From: Mucilaginibacter aquatilis
GTDB taxonomy: Bacteria > Bacteroidota > Bacteroidia > Sphingobacteriales > Sphingobacteriaceae
Length of the DNA stretch: 64,000 nt
Assembly: GCF_009755275.1 (NCBI RefSeq)
Contig: NZ_WQLA01000002.1
Location: 186,001-250,000, forward strand
Direction of reading: 5' to 3'
The notes beneath the pieces are model-generated. The model was given only the letters and a program-made list of their open reading frames with translations. It was not told the origin of the DNA and ran no database searches. The position numbers were made by a program, and so were the translations under genes. This document shows, piece after piece, positions 1-9,139 of the stretch (position 1 is its first letter; every line of letters begins with the position of its first letter).

Positions 1-349
1 CCTGCTCTGGCGACCCACGGCTGATTCCTAATTGCAATCGTCCGTTAGAAATTAAGTCGGCTGCGCCTGCATCTTCCACCATATACATGGGGTTTTCGTA
101 GCGCATATCAATTACACCGGTACCTATCTCTATTTTATTGGTTTTTGCACCAACGGCGGCCAGTAGTGGAAACGGTGATGCCAACTGGCGGGCAAAATGA
201 TGTACACGAAAATATGCGCCATCTAAACCAATTTGTTCGGCAGCAACCGCCAGGTCAATTGATTGTAGCAGTGTATCGCCTGCTGTGCGGGTTTCATATG
301 ACGGATGGTTTGCCCAATGCCCAAATGATAAAAATCCTATGCTCTTCAT
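1..349 (-). CDS. LLM-class flavin-dependent oxidoreductase (N-terminal part)
   Basis: Reading the minus strand from the ATG at 347-349 gives about 116 residues that run off the left edge, so the C-terminal two thirds are missing. The start MKSIGFLSFGHW, followed by GLDGAYFRVHHFARQ and later KIEIGTGVIDMRYENP, is typical of bacterial luciferase-like monooxygenases, which use reduced flavin and O2 to oxidise small substrates. The substrate cannot be told from this part. The gene reads away from the sod terminator; its promoter would lie at about 350-430, but I see no clear motif there. Confidence 0.8.
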   Translation of the reverse strand, partial: MKSIGFLSFGHWANHPSYETRTAGDTLLQSIDLAVAAEQIGLDGAYFRVHHFARQLASPFPLLAAVGAKTNKIEIGTGVIDMRYENPMYMVEDAGAADLISNGRLQLGISRGSPEQ

Positions 350-437
350 CAATAATACTTGTTTAAACAAATATACACAACGTAATATCATTCATACGTC
401 ATCACTTATAAGGCTATTACGGCGTAGTACAAAGCAA

Positions 438-467
438 CAAAGCCACTACAATAATGCAGTGGCTTTG
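438..467. terminator. Hairpin between sodA and the upstream gene
   Basis: A 10-bp perfect stem (CAAAGCCACT at 438-447, AGTGGCTTTG at 458-467) with a 10-nt loop lies 27 bases past the sodA stop. There is no strong T run on the minus side, so termination is probable rather than certain. Confidence 0.55.
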
Positions 468-494
468 AATTTTATGCGATTAAGCCAAAATTTA

Positions 495-1109
495 CTATTT
501 AGCTTTTTTGTAAAGCTCAGCTACGTGGTTCCAGTTAATAACGTTCCAGATAGCAGCTAAGTAATCAGGACGCTTATTTTGGTACTTTAAGTAATAAGCG
601 TGCTCCCAAACATCGATACCTAAAATTGGGGTACCTTTCACGGTAATTTCAGGAAGATCCATTAACGGGTTATCCTGATTAGGAGTTGAAGTTACGGCAA
701 GCTTTTTATCAGCAGTAACAACTAACCAAGCCCAGCCCGAACCAAAACGGGTTGCACCAGCTTCGTTCATTTTGGTTTTCAATTCATCAAATGAACCAAA
801 AGTGCTTTTAATAGCATCAGCAAGTTCGCCGGTAGGTTCGCCACCACCGTTGGGTGAAAGCAAAGTCCAGAATAAAGTATGGTTATAGTGACCGCCACCA
901 TTGTTGCGAACTGCAGCCGGAAACTTAGAAATGTGCTTTACAATTTCTTCGATATTGCTGTTTGCCTCAGGCTTACCTTCTAAAGCTTTGTTTAAGTTAG
1001 TTACATAAGCCTGGTGGTGTTTACCATGGTGAATTTCCATAGTAGCTTTATCAATGTGCGGTTCCAGTGCGTCGGTTGCGTATGGTAACGCCGGTAATTC
1101 AAATGACAT
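495..1109 (-). CDS. sodA: Superoxide dismutase, Fe/Mn family
   Basis: This 204-residue protein is full length for a cytoplasmic Fe/Mn superoxide dismutase, which converts superoxide to O2 and H2O2. The N-terminal helical hairpin carries the first metal ligand in [13 protein letters not shown] (His27). The second ligand is in HYNHTLFW, and the last two, Asp and His, are in [13 protein letters not shown]. No signal peptide is seen. The choice between Fe and Mn cannot be made by eye. It is a single-gene unit with a TATATTTG-type promoter element upstream at 1150-1157 (minus strand) and a hairpin downstream. Confidence 0.95.
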   Translation of the reverse strand: MSFELPALPYATDALEPHIDKATMEIHHGKHHQAYVTNLNKALEGKPEANSNIEEIVKHISKFPAAVRNNGGGHYNHTLFWTLLSPNGGGEPTGELADAIKSTFGSFDELKTKMNEAGATRFGSGWAWLVVTADKKLAVTSTPNQDNPLMDLPEITVKGTPILGIDVWEHAYYLKYQNKRPDYLAAIWNVINWNHVAELYKKAK

Positions 1110-1149
1110 AGTGACTATTTTTTTAAGGTTAAAAAAAGATGTATCCTCG

Positions 1150-1157
1150 CAAATATA
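1150..1157 (-). promoter_or_regulatory. -7 promoter element of sodA
   Basis: The minus strand reads TATATTTG, an exact match to the Bacteroidota -7 consensus TAnnTTTG, 41 bases before the sodA start. No clear -33 TTTG is visible. Confidence 0.5.
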
Positions 1158-1190
1158 AAGGGTTCAACCTCATATTTGTTCAGATTATTG

Positions 1191-1667
1191 TTAAGTTTTG
1201 TTTCGTTTGCTCCTGAAAAACTCGCGCACCAGTTCCGCGCATTCATTTTCCTTTATACCGCCGGTAATGATGGTTTTGGGATGAGTAACCTTTTGGTTAA
1301 GCCTGCCAAATCCAAGCCTGGCATCATAGGCGCCAAACACAATTTTACCTACCTGAAACCAATACGAGGCGCCAGCGCACATTACGCAAGGCTCCATAGT
1401 AACATAAAGGGTGCAGTCTTTTAAATACTTGCCGCCCAAGTGATTTGCAGCAGCAGTTAACGCCTGCATTTCTGCGTGGGCACTTACATCGTTAAGTCGC
1501 TCAGTGAGGTTATGGCCCCTCCCAATAATTTTTCCCTGGCAGGTAACAATAGCGCCAATTGGTATTTCATCTTCACTATAGGCCAGTCGTGCTTCACGCA
1601 AGGCTTCACCCATAAAAAATTCATCAGGCGATACGCTGCCTTCGTTATCGAAACTAATAAAACGCAT
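1191..1667 (-). CDS. tadA: tRNA-specific adenosine deaminase / nucleoside deaminase
   Basis: This 158-residue member of the cytidine deaminase fold most likely converts A34 to inosine in tRNA-Arg(ACG). The zinc site is complete: HAE at residues 64-66 (Glu is the proton shuttle) and PCVMC at 93-97. The ASYWF and HPKTIITGGI stretches resemble Bacteroidota TadA, but closely related guanine deaminases share the same core, so the exact substrate is inferred. The start codon overlaps the csaA stop (TAATG), which implies translational coupling with csaA. Confidence 0.85.
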   Translation of the reverse strand: MRFISFDNEGSVSPDEFFMGEALREARLAYSEDEIPIGAIVTCQGKIIGRGHNLTERLNDVSAHAEMQALTAAANHLGGKYLKDCTLYVTMEPCVMCAGASYWFQVGKIVFGAYDARLGFGRLNQKVTHPKTIITGGIKENECAELVREFFRSKRNKT

Positions 1668-2002
1668 TATATAAGTTTGCTTCCGTTAGGTACAGGTCTT
1701 TCAACTGTGGTTAATACAATATCACCATTTTCGTCGGCCAGGCCGGTAACTAAAAACTGCGACATAAAATTAGCAATCTGCTTTTCAGGAAAGTTTACTA
1801 CACCTAGTATCTGCCGGCCAATTAGTTCCTCCTTTGTGTAATGTTTAGTGATTTGAGCACTCGACCATTTTTTGCCAAGGTCGCCAAAATCCACCCGCAA
1901 TTGATAAGCGGGTTTACGGGCTTCAGGAAAATCTCTTACTTCCATAATTGTTCCTGCTCTTAACTCTACCTTTTCAAAATCGTTCCAGGAGATTGTTTCC
2001 AT
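1667..2002 (-). CDS. csaA: tRNA-binding domain protein, CsaA-like
   Basis: The 111 residues consist of a single OB-fold tRNA-binding domain, as in CsaA and the C-terminal domain of methionyl-tRNA synthetase. Diagnostic stretches are [11 protein letters not shown] at the start, [12 protein letters not shown] in the middle and [14 protein letters not shown] at the end. CsaA dimers bind tRNA and have been described as export-related chaperones. It is the first gene of a two-gene unit with tadA, sharing one base with it. Its ATG lies only 6 bases after a TATATTTG promoter element, so the transcript would be nearly leaderless. Confidence 0.9.
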   Translation of the reverse strand: METISWNDFEKVELRAGTIMEVRDFPEARKPAYQLRVDFGDLGKKWSSAQITKHYTKEELIGRQILGVVNFPEKQIANFMSQFLVTGLADENGDIVLTTVERPVPNGSKLI

Positions 2003-2007
2003 AAAGG

Positions 2008-2015
2008 CAAATATA
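2008..2015 (-). promoter_or_regulatory. -7 promoter element of csaA-tadA
   Basis: TATATTTG on the minus strand matches TAnnTTTG and sits immediately before the csaA ATG, predicting a very short leader. Confidence 0.45.
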
Positions 2016-2079
2016 CATCTGTAAGTTTAATTACTCTTGCGATGAGAAATTATTAAGGCATAGTCAATCAAGCAACTTA

Positions 2080-2109
2080 TTTGCAGGTTAAATACTTTAC
2101 GTACCTTTG
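2080..2109 (+). promoter_or_regulatory. Bacteroidota-type promoter
   Basis: TTTG (2080-2083), an 18-base spacer and TACCTTTG (2102-2109) fit the primary sigma consensus TTTG-N(19)-TAnnTTTG well. The next gene starts at 2120. Confidence 0.7.
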
Positions 2110-2119
2110 CGTTTAACTC

Positions 2120-2776
2120 ATGGCAAACAAAGCAGTATTAGCAGGGGCAAGTGGTTTAACTGGTGAATATTTACTTAAAACTATTTTAAACCAGCCTCAC
2201 TATGATGAAGTGATGGTAATAGTACGTAAGCAGTTACCTATTGAGCATAAAAAACTAGTACAGCTTATCATTGATTTTGATAAACTTGATGAAGTTGCTA
2301 AATCTATCAACGGTAACGTTTTTTTTTGCTGCCTGGGTACTACAAAAGCTAAAACACCGGATATTAAACAGTACCGCAAAATTGAGCATTACTACCCTGT
2401 TAAGTTAGCTCAAATTGCATCTGAAAATGGCTTTAAACAATTCCATTACATGTCATCAGTTGGTGCAAATAAGAATGCCAGCAGTGCATATTTAAAATTC
2501 AAAGGCCAAACTGAAAATGATATTCAGAAACTAGCATTTGAGTCTATACATATTTACAGGCCCTCGGTACTTACGGGCAAAAGAAAAGAGTTCAGATTAC
2601 TCGAAAAGGTAGCTGGTTTAGCTATGAGATTAATAAACCCATTACTAGGCGGCAGTTTACAAAAGTACAAGAGCATATCTGCGGTAGCAGTTGCAATTGC
2701 CATGTACAAGCAATCATTAAAAACAGATGAAGGAACTTTTATATATCCTTCACATCATATAAAACAATTAGCGTGA
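2120..2776 (+). CDS. NAD(P)H-binding oxidoreductase, TIP30/HTATIP2-like SDR
   Basis: This 218-residue atypical short-chain dehydrogenase starts with a Rossmann dinucleotide loop GASGLTG at residues 9-15. NVFFCCLGTTKAK and HYMSSVGANKNASSAYLKFKG follow, with the SS and YxxxK pair placed as in active SDRs. IYRPSVLTGKR is the family's usual late motif. The substrate is unknown. The stop overlaps the GTG start of the ABC-F gene by four bases, so the two are cotranscribed and probably translationally coupled. Confidence 0.8.
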   Translation: MANKAVLAGASGLTGEYLLKTILNQPHYDEVMVIVRKQLPIEHKKLVQLIIDFDKLDEVAKSINGNVFFCCLGTTKAKTPDIKQYRKIEHYYPVKLAQIASENGFKQFHYMSSVGANKNASSAYLKFKGQTENDIQKLAFESIHIYRPSVLTGKRKEFRLLEKVAGLAMRLINPLLGGSLQKYKSISAVAVAIAMYKQSLKTDEGTFIYPSHHIKQLA

Positions 2777-4641
2777 GCACGTATTTATCAGCAGAAAATT
2801 TAGGTCATTCTTTTCATGACCATTGGCTGTTTCGTAACCTTACTTTAGGCATTAACCGCGGACGCCGCGTTGCCTTAGTTGGTGTTAACGGAGCCGGAAA
2901 ATCTACCCTACTTAAATTACTATCAGGAAAAATAAATCCTACGGAAGGGAAGGTTGTATCACAGCGTGATCTTCGTCCTGGTTACCTGGAGCAAGACCCG
3001 ATTTTTGAAAAAGGTCATACCATCAGTGATTATATCTTTCATAAAGATAATGTTCAACAACAGCTTATTTTGCGTTACGAGCAGTTACTGGAAGAGGAGC
3101 CTGATAATCTTAAAGCCATTGAAAAGATTACTGAAGAACTAAGTGCAGTTAACGCTTGGGAATACGAATATCAAATTAAAAATATCCTAGGGCGTTTGGA
3201 TATTCACCATTTAGGACAACGAATTGATACCTTATCGGGCGGTCAAAAAAAGCGTTTGGCATTAGCTAAGTTGTTAATTGAAGATCCGGATATTTATGTT
3301 TTAGATGAGCCCACCAACCACCTTGACATAGACACCATTGAGTGGTTAGAAAAACTATTAACAGAAGGTGCCAAAACCATATTAATGGTAACACACGACA
3401 GGTACTTTTTAGATAATGTGTGTAACGAGATTGTAGAAATAGACCGTGGAAAGATATTTACTTACAGCGGCAACTATCAGTACTTCTTAGAGAAGAAAGC
3501 GGAACGTGAGGCAAACCTAGAAGTACAGTTTCAAAAGAACACTAATTTACTTAAAAAGGAACTCGAATGGATGCGCAGGCAGCCTCAGGCCCGCGGTACA
3601 AAATCACAGTCTCGTATTAATGCATTTTACGAGTTAGAAGATAAAACCAAAAATGCTGGTCCTAATGCTAAGGTGGAACTGAGCATGAAGACATCGCGCC
3701 AGGGCAATAAAATTATGGAGGTTAACCACATCGGCAAAACCTTTCAGGGGCGTACAGTGATTGATAATTTCAGCTATGTATTTAAGAAAGGTGACCGTAT
3801 AGGTATTGCCGGCAAAAATGGAAGTGGTAAATCAACCTTACTAAATATTTTCACAGGACAACTACAACCCGATACGGGCAACATTGACAAAGGAGAAACT
3901 ACGGTAATTGGTTATTTTAACCAGGCCGGTATGAACTTTAAAGAAGATGAGCGCGTAATTGATGTAGTAAAAAATGTAGCAGAATATATTACCATGGCTG
4001 ATGGTAAAATGATTTCGGCTTCACAGTTGCTTACTTTATTCCTGTTTCCTCCATCACGTCAGCATGGCTTTATACGTTTGCTTAGTGGTGGCGAAAAAAA
4101 GCGTTTGCACCTGCTCAATATCCTGATGAAAAATCCTAATTTTCTGATACTGGACGAGCCTACAAACGATTTAGATATTGACACTTTAAATGTATTGGAA
4201 GAATTCCTTACCACTTACTCGGGCATTCTTTTAATGGTATCGCACGACAGGTATTTGTTGGATAAATTAACAGACCAGCTTTTTGTAGTAAGTGGTACAG
4301 GTGCTGTTGATTTGTATAACGGTAATTATTCTTCATTCCGCCTTGAACAAGAAGAGGCGAAGCAAGCGCAAAAACAAAAGCCGGTTGCAGTAGCTCCTAC
4401 CCCAATTGCACAAGTTCAAAAGAAGAGTAAACTATCTTTTAAAGAACAAAAAGAACTGGAAACGGCAGAGGCTGATATTGCGAAAATTGAAGAGCAAGTC
4501 AAAGCACTTACTGAGCAGCTGAATACTATTACAGATCATCAGAAAATCGTTGATATCTCTAATAGCATTGAAAAGCTGAACAATAACTTGGAAGAAAGAA
4601 CCATGCGCTGGATGGAGCTTACTGAGCTTAAAGAAAGTTAA
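2773..4641 (+). CDS. ABC-F family ATPase (Uup-like)
   Basis: The 622 residues hold two ABC ATPase domains and no membrane segments, the layout of ABC-F ribosome-binding translation factors. Walker A motifs are GVNGAGKST (37-45) and GKNGSGKST (about 346). Signatures LSGGQKKRL and LSGGEKKRL and two Walker B/switch sets (LDEPTNHLD, LDEPTNDLD) are intact. A charged linker rich in RRQPQARGTKSQSR joins the domains, and a C-terminal coiled coil (about 545-620) supports a Uup assignment. The start is the GTG at 2773, giving the conserved STYLSAENL; a later ATG would delete the first domain. Confidence 0.9.
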   Translation: MSTYLSAENLGHSFHDHWLFRNLTLGINRGRRVALVGVNGAGKSTLLKLLSGKINPTEGKVVSQRDLRPGYLEQDPIFEKGHTISDYIFHKDNVQQQLILRYEQLLEEEPDNLKAIEKITEELSAVNAWEYEYQIKNILGRLDIHHLGQRIDTLSGGQKKRLALAKLLIEDPDIYVLDEPTNHLDIDTIEWLEKLLTEGAKTILMVTHDRYFLDNVCNEIVEIDRGKIFTYSGNYQYFLEKKAEREANLEVQFQKNTNLLKKELEWMRRQPQARGTKSQSRINAFYELEDKTKNAGPNAKVELSMKTSRQGNKIMEVNHIGKTFQGRTVIDNFSYVFKKGDRIGIAGKNGSGKSTLLNIFTGQLQPDTGNIDKGETTVIGYFNQAGMNFKEDERVIDVVKNVAEYITMADGKMISASQLLTLFLFPPSRQHGFIRLLSGGEKKRLHLLNILMKNPNFLILDEPTNDLDIDTLNVLEEFLTTYSGILLMVSHDRYLLDKLTDQLFVVSGTGAVDLYNGNYSSFRLEQEEAKQAQKQKPVAVAPTPIAQVQKKSKLSFKEQKELETAEADIAKIEEQVKALTEQLNTITDHQKIVDISNSIEKLNNNLEERTMRWMELTELKES

Positions 4642-4643
4642 TA

Positions 4644-4883
4644 ATGAAGACGTCGGATATCATAGCTTCTATTGGTGTAATAGTTCTGTTGATTGGATTT
4701 GCACTTAATTTATTCAAAAAAATTAGATCAGAAAGTAAAGCTTATGCTTTAATGAATTTTGTTGGGGCGGGTTTATGTGGTTATTCATCTTACTTAATTA
4801 GCTTTTACCCTTTTGTAATTCTGGAATGCATTTGGGCGTTTGTAGCATTAGTATCATTATTTAAAGTTCCACGTGGAACATAA
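4644..4883 (+). CDS. Small membrane protein, CBU_0592-like
   Basis: This 79-residue protein has about three hydrophobic helices (residues 5-25, 36-53 and 55-73). It resembles the CBU_0592-type small membrane family of unknown function (RSESKAYALMNFVGAGLCGYSSY). It starts 2 bases after the ABC-F stop, so it is in the same operon. The last coding bases contain a perfect parS palindrome that encodes VPRGT just before the stop, so the C-terminal tail is dictated by a DNA site. Confidence 0.75.
   Translation: MKTSDIIASIGVIVLLIGFALNLFKKIRSESKAYALMNFVGAGLCGYSSYLISFYPFVILECIWAFVALVSLFKVPRGT
4866..4879. promoter_or_regulatory. parS: parS site 1 (ParB-binding palindrome)
   Basis: GTTCCACGTGGAAC is a perfect 14-bp palindrome resembling the bacterial parS consensus TGTTTCACGTGAAACA, with the variant outer bases I associate with Bacteroidota. 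It lies inside the 3' end of the preceding small gene. ParB would nucleate here for chromosome segregation and SMC loading. Confidence 0.85.
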
Positions 4884-4908
4884 TATTACCGGTTGTAATT
4901 TTGTAATA

Positions 4909-4922
4909 GTTCCACGTGGAAC
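4909..4922. promoter_or_regulatory. parS: parS site 2 (ParB-binding palindrome)
   Basis: A second identical GTTCCACGTGGAAC palindrome, 43 bases centre to centre after the first (about four helical turns), is followed 13 bases later by the mnmG ATG. A GGAGG-like Shine-Dalgarno (4927-4931), rare in this phylum, stands between. Confidence 0.85.
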
Positions 4923-4935
4923 ATTGGAGGTTTAG

Positions 4936-6798
4936 ATGTTTAAAAAATATGATGTAATAGTAGCTGGAGCAGGTCATGCAGGTTGCGAGGCCGCCGCTGC
5001 CGCTGCTAATATGGGTTCATCGGTATTGCTCATAACCATGAATATGGGCACTATTGCACAAATGAGTTGTAACCCTGCAATGGGTGGTGTAGCCAAGGGA
5101 CAAATTGTGCGTGAGGTTGATTCACTGGGAGGTTTGTCGGGGATTATAGCCGATAAGACAACTATACAATTCCGCATGCTTAACCTGTCGAAAGGCCCCG
5201 CAATGTGGAGTCCCCGTGCGCAGAACGATCGTATGCGTTTTGCCGAAGAATGGCGCTTAGCATTGGAGGCTATACCAAACGTAGATATTTGGCAGGACAC
5301 TGTCACTTCGCTTATTGTAAAAAACGAAACAGTTAAAGGTGTAAAAACATCATTAGGCGTAGAGATAGAATGTGACGCTGTAGTACTAACAAACGGGACC
5401 TTTTTAAATGGTGTTATACATATAGGCGAAAAACGTTTTGGCGGTGGCAGAACAGGCGAAAAATCGGCTACAGGTTTAACAGAACAATTGGTTGAGTTAG
5501 GTTTTGAGGCCGGAAGAATGAAAACAGGCACACCACCACGTATTGATGGTCGCACGTTGAATTACGCTGTAATGGAAGAGCAATGGGGTGACGAAAACCC
5601 CGGGCGCTTTTCATTTACAGACGTTGAAAGGCCAACCGAAAAACGTTGCTGCTGGATAACCTATACCAATTCCGCTGTACATGAAACATTAAAAGAAGGC
5701 TTCGAAAAATCTCCAATGTTTACCGGGCGTATTAAAGGATTAGGTCCACGTTATTGCCCATCTATTGAAGATAAAATCAATCGTTTTGCAGAGCGCGAAC
5801 GTCATCAGATATTTGTTGAACCGGAAGGCTTCAATACAGTAGAAATTTATGTAAACGGATTTTCAACATCGTTACCGGAAGATGTTCAATACCGTGCTCT
5901 AACGCAAATTCCAGGATTTGAAAATGCTAAAATGTTTCGCCCGGGTTACGCAATTGAGTATGACTACTTCCCCCCTACCCAACTTGGGTTAACACTTGAA
6001 ACCAAGAAAATAAGCAACTTATTTTTAGCAGGCCAAATTAACGGTACTACTGGTTATGAGGAAGCAGCATCACAAGGACTCATTGCCGGTATCAACGCTC
6101 ACCAAAAGGTTCATGATAAACATGAACTGATTATGAAAAGATCAGAATCTTATATTGGTGTACTGATTGACGACTTAGTTACCAAAGGTACTGAAGAACC
6201 ATACCGCATGTTTACATCACGGGCCGAACACAGGTTATTGTTACGACAGGACAATGCCGACATTCGTTTATCACCAGTTGGTCAAGAATTAGGCTTGATA
6301 AGTGATGAGCGTTTGGATAAAGTAAACCAAAAAATTAAAAACTCTGATGATATTGTGAAGTATGCCAAAACTAAATCAGTTGAGGCTGCCTCATTAAATT
6401 CATTGCTGGAAGAATTAGGTACTACTCCCCTATCGCAGAATGTTAAATTGGTATCGTTAATTGGAAGACCACAGGTTGGATTTGAAGATTTGCGTAAAGC
6501 TGATGCTTCGTTGAATGAATTACTATCAGCATATGACAAAGAAACAATTGAACAGGCTGAAATAAAAATCAAATACGAGAGTTATTTTGATAAGGAGCTG
6601 GAGATTGTTGATCGTATGAGAAAAATGGAAGACAAAGAAATTAATCCTGATTTCAATTACCAACAACTGCAATCTTTATCAAAAGAAGCGCGTGAAAAGC
6701 TGATGCGTATAAAACCGAGAACACTCGGTCAGGCATCAAGAATTTCAGGAGTGTCTCCTTCAGATATTTCTGTGCTAATGGTTCACATATCAAGATGA
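4936..6798 (+). CDS. mnmG: tRNA uridine-5-carboxymethylaminomethyl modification enzyme MnmG
   Basis: This 620-residue protein has normal length for MnmG/GidA, the FAD enzyme that works with MnmE to make cmnm5U34 in tRNA. The FAD-binding [10 protein letters not shown] begins at residue 11. [40 protein letters not shown] and [17 protein letters not shown] are family hallmarks. The C-terminal helical domain ([10 protein letters not shown]..., [16 protein letters not shown]) is complete. Two parS sites lie directly upstream, and mnmG is often found near chromosome origins. A strong terminator follows. Confidence 0.97.
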   Translation: MFKKYDVIVAGAGHAGCEAAAAAANMGSSVLLITMNMGTIAQMSCNPAMGGVAKGQIVREVDSLGGLSGIIADKTTIQFRMLNLSKGPAMWSPRAQNDRMRFAEEWRLALEAIPNVDIWQDTVTSLIVKNETVKGVKTSLGVEIECDAVVLTNGTFLNGVIHIGEKRFGGGRTGEKSATGLTEQLVELGFEAGRMKTGTPPRIDGRTLNYAVMEEQWGDENPGRFSFTDVERPTEKRCCWITYTNSAVHETLKEGFEKSPMFTGRIKGLGPRYCPSIEDKINRFAERERHQIFVEPEGFNTVEIYVNGFSTSLPEDVQYRALTQIPGFENAKMFRPGYAIEYDYFPPTQLGLTLETKKISNLFLAGQINGTTGYEEAASQGLIAGINAHQKVHDKHELIMKRSESYIGVLIDDLVTKGTEEPYRMFTSRAEHRLLLRQDNADIRLSPVGQELGLISDERLDKVNQKIKNSDDIVKYAKTKSVEAASLNSLLEELGTTPLSQNVKLVSLIGRPQVGFEDLRKADASLNELLSAYDKETIEQAEIKIKYESYFDKELEIVDRMRKMEDKEINPDFNYQQLQSLSKEAREKLMRIKPRTLGQASRISGVSPSDISVLMVHISR

Positions 6799-6835
6799 TG
6801 TGAATTTGAGCAAAAAATCGAAAATTGCAATGAAA

Positions 6836-6874
6836 AATGGCTTTAATAAATAGGTATTAAAGCCATTATTTTTT
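6836..6874 (+). terminator. Rho-independent terminator after mnmG
   Basis: A perfect 13-bp stem (AATGGCTTTAATA / TATTAAAGCCATT, 6836-6848 and 6855-6867) with a 6-nt loop is followed by a T-rich run. Confidence 0.85.
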
Positions 6875-6927
6875 AATTTTAATATCGGAGTCCCAAAATT
6901 ACCAAAAATCGCTTATAACGCTTAAAA

Positions 6928-8583
6928 ATGCCTACTTATAGCATCCTAAAAATTTCTTCATATTATTTTACAACTTTTGCGCTTTTACTTTTAATTGGAT
7001 GTGCAAGTATACAAAGACCCCAAGGCGGTCCCCGAGATCGTACACCGCCAAAGATTTTGAAAGCTACTCCTGAAAACAAAACGAGGAGATTTTCTGCTAA
7101 GCAAATTCAAATTGATTTTGACGAATACTTTAAACTTAATAATCCTTATACAGAGGTTAGCATAAGTCCGGCATTTGAAAAACAGCCGGAGTACGTTACC
7201 AAGGGTCAAAGTTTAATAATTAAGCTAAATGATTCTTTACTTAAAAATACCACATACGTTTTCAACTTCGGTAAATCAATTGCTGACGTTAATGAATCAA
7301 ACGAGCTTAAAAATTTCACTTACGTATTTTCCACCGGCGATCAGATAGACTCGCTAAGCATTAGCGGAAAGGTAAATAACACACTTACCTCTCAACCGGA
7401 AAAAGAAACAACCGTTATGATCTTCCCGGCAGCCAAAGACACTGCAATGTTTGGCAAGAAAAAACCGTCTTATTTTGCTACTACCGATTCATCGGGAAAT
7501 TTCTCGCTAAATAACCTGCATGAGGGTGAATACACCATATATGCATTAAAGGAACAATCAGGCGATAAAATTTATAATAGCGATAATGAACTCATTGCAT
7601 TTTTAGATAAGCCAATTACGCTAAAAGGTGATGTATCAAATGTCCAGTTAAACTTATTTAAACAAGCACCTGAAAAGTTCAGGGTAACAACTAAACGCTT
7701 TGATAACGATGGTAAAGTATCGCTAATATTTAATAAGCCATTAAATAAGCCATCACTTAAAGTAAACTTTCCGGCAGGTTTAGACGCGCAAAAAATTGTA
7801 GACTTTACTAAAACGCGCGACAGTGCATTAGTCTTTTTCCGTAATATGGAATTTGATAGCTTAAGCATAGCTATAGCCGACGATGGAAAATTTATAGATA
7901 CCATTGCCTTGCGAAAGGGTAAAAATGAAGCTTTCAAAAGAAACGTTACGCTGGGCTATAATATCAACATTGACAATAGGTTACGGCCAGGAACAGACTT
8001 AATTTTAACTGCAAATTTGCCCCTGGAATCTTATGATATCAGCAAGATTAAATTGCGGGAAGACTCAAACACGGTGAATAATTTATCAATAGTTAAAGAC
8101 CCATCAAATCAACGCAAATTGATTGTTAAATACCGTTGGAAACAAAACACCCGCTATGAATTACAGTTTGCTGATGAAGCCTTAACTAACATATACGGCG
8201 ATAAAAACAAAGAATTTAATAAACGCTTTAATATTGATAAACCTGAGAACTATGGTACACTTACCCTAAAAGTAACTGTACCTGATACCAGCAAAAGTTA
8301 CATTGTTGAAATTCAAAACGAAAAGAAGGCTACATTGCAAACTGATGTAATAACCAAAAATACATCTATTGTATATCGTAATTTCTTTACCGGCAAATAC
8401 ACTATAAAGGTTACTTATGATGCTAATAAAAACAAGAAGGCCGACAGTGGTAATGTTAGATTAAAACAGTATCCCGAAAAAACTTGGTTTAGTGATAAGG
8501 AGCTTACGCTAAGGCCGAACTGGGAAATGGAAGAACCATTAGTAATACCAAAAGAGGAAGCAGATGCAAAACCTACTCAGTAA
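6928..8583 (+). CDS. Ig-like (BIG_5) domain lipoprotein
   Basis: The 551 residues begin with a lipoprotein leader ending LLLLIGC, with Cys25 as the lipidation site. Next comes GGPRDRTPPKILKATPENKT, the usual start of the Bacteroidota family with an N-terminal bacterial Ig-like (SbsA/BIG_5) domain (about 40-140). Further beta-rich stretches and a carboxypeptidase-regulatory-like fold (SGNFSLNNLHEGEYTIYALKE, about 190-210) follow. The function is unknown; an envelope scaffold role is inferred. It is a single gene with no clear promoter motif, and its 3' end overlaps the convergent carbonic anhydrase gene by 11 bases. Confidence 0.8.
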   Translation: MPTYSILKISSYYFTTFALLLLIGCASIQRPQGGPRDRTPPKILKATPENKTRRFSAKQIQIDFDEYFKLNNPYTEVSISPAFEKQPEYVTKGQSLIIKLNDSLLKNTTYVFNFGKSIADVNESNELKNFTYVFSTGDQIDSLSISGKVNNTLTSQPEKETTVMIFPAAKDTAMFGKKKPSYFATTDSSGNFSLNNLHEGEYTIYALKEQSGDKIYNSDNELIAFLDKPITLKGDVSNVQLNLFKQAPEKFRVTTKRFDNDGKVSLIFNKPLNKPSLKVNFPAGLDAQKIVDFTKTRDSALVFFRNMEFDSLSIAIADDGKFIDTIALRKGKNEAFKRNVTLGYNINIDNRLRPGTDLILTANLPLESYDISKIKLREDSNTVNNLSIVKDPSNQRKLIVKYRWKQNTRYELQFADEALTNIYGDKNKEFNKRFNIDKPENYGTLTLKVTVPDTSKSYIVEIQNEKKATLQTDVITKNTSIVYRNFFTGKYTIKVTYDANKNKKADSGNVRLKQYPEKTWFSDKELTLRPNWEMEEPLVIPKEEADAKPTQ

Positions 8584-9085
8584 ACCAACTGGAATATAGG
8601 TTATAATTATGTGGTAATTTTTGCAATAAAGCCAGTTGCTCCTCGGTAAGTGGCTTTATTTTTTTTGCCGGTGTACCGGCATATAAATATCCCGATTCGC
8701 AAATGGTACTCTCAAGCACTACGGCGCCCGCAGCAATTATCACGTTTGATTGCACCACGGCATCATCCATTACAATTGCGCCCATACCTACTAATACATA
8801 ATCATCTAATTTACAGCCATGTATAATGGCATTATGCCCTACCGATACATAATTACCGATGTTTGTAGAAGCCTTTAAATAGGTAGCATGTACACATACA
8901 CCATCCTGAATATTACTATGGTGTCCAATGGTAATGCTATTCACATCACCCCTAATTACTGCATTAAACCATACCGAACATTTTTCGCCTATAGTAACAT
9001 CGCCGACTATTGTAGCATTTGGTGCAATAAAGCAATCTTCGGCAATTACTGGGAGTTTATTTTTTACTGGTAAAATTAAGGGCAT
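8573..9085 (-). CDS. Gamma-class carbonic anhydrase family protein
   Basis: This 170-residue left-handed beta-helix protein is built of hexapeptide repeats (about residues 15-130: IAPNATIVGDVTIG, VWFNAVIRGDV). Candidate zinc histidines are in VCVHAT and VSVGHNAIIHG, matching the three-His site of gamma carbonic anhydrases and YrdA/PaaY proteins. It trimerises in the family and sits in the cytoplasm (no signal peptide). Whether it hydrates CO2 or is an inactive relative cannot be told. It is a single gene, convergent with the upstream lipoprotein. Confidence 0.9.
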   Translation of the reverse strand: MPLILPVKNKLPVIAEDCFIAPNATIVGDVTIGEKCSVWFNAVIRGDVNSITIGHHSNIQDGVCVHATYLKASTNIGNYVSVGHNAIIHGCKLDDYVLVGMGAIVMDDAVVQSNVIIAAGAVVLESTICESGYLYAGTPAKKIKPLTEEQLALLQKLPHNYNLYSSWFTE

Positions 9086-9139
9086 ATGCTTATTTCTTTG
9101 TTACTCAATATTTAAACAATAATTAAATAGAATCTTAGA

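Noticed and set aside
4974..5555. Long antisense open frame in mnmG
   Set aside because: Pure shadow of the mnmG codon pattern; no start context or family match.
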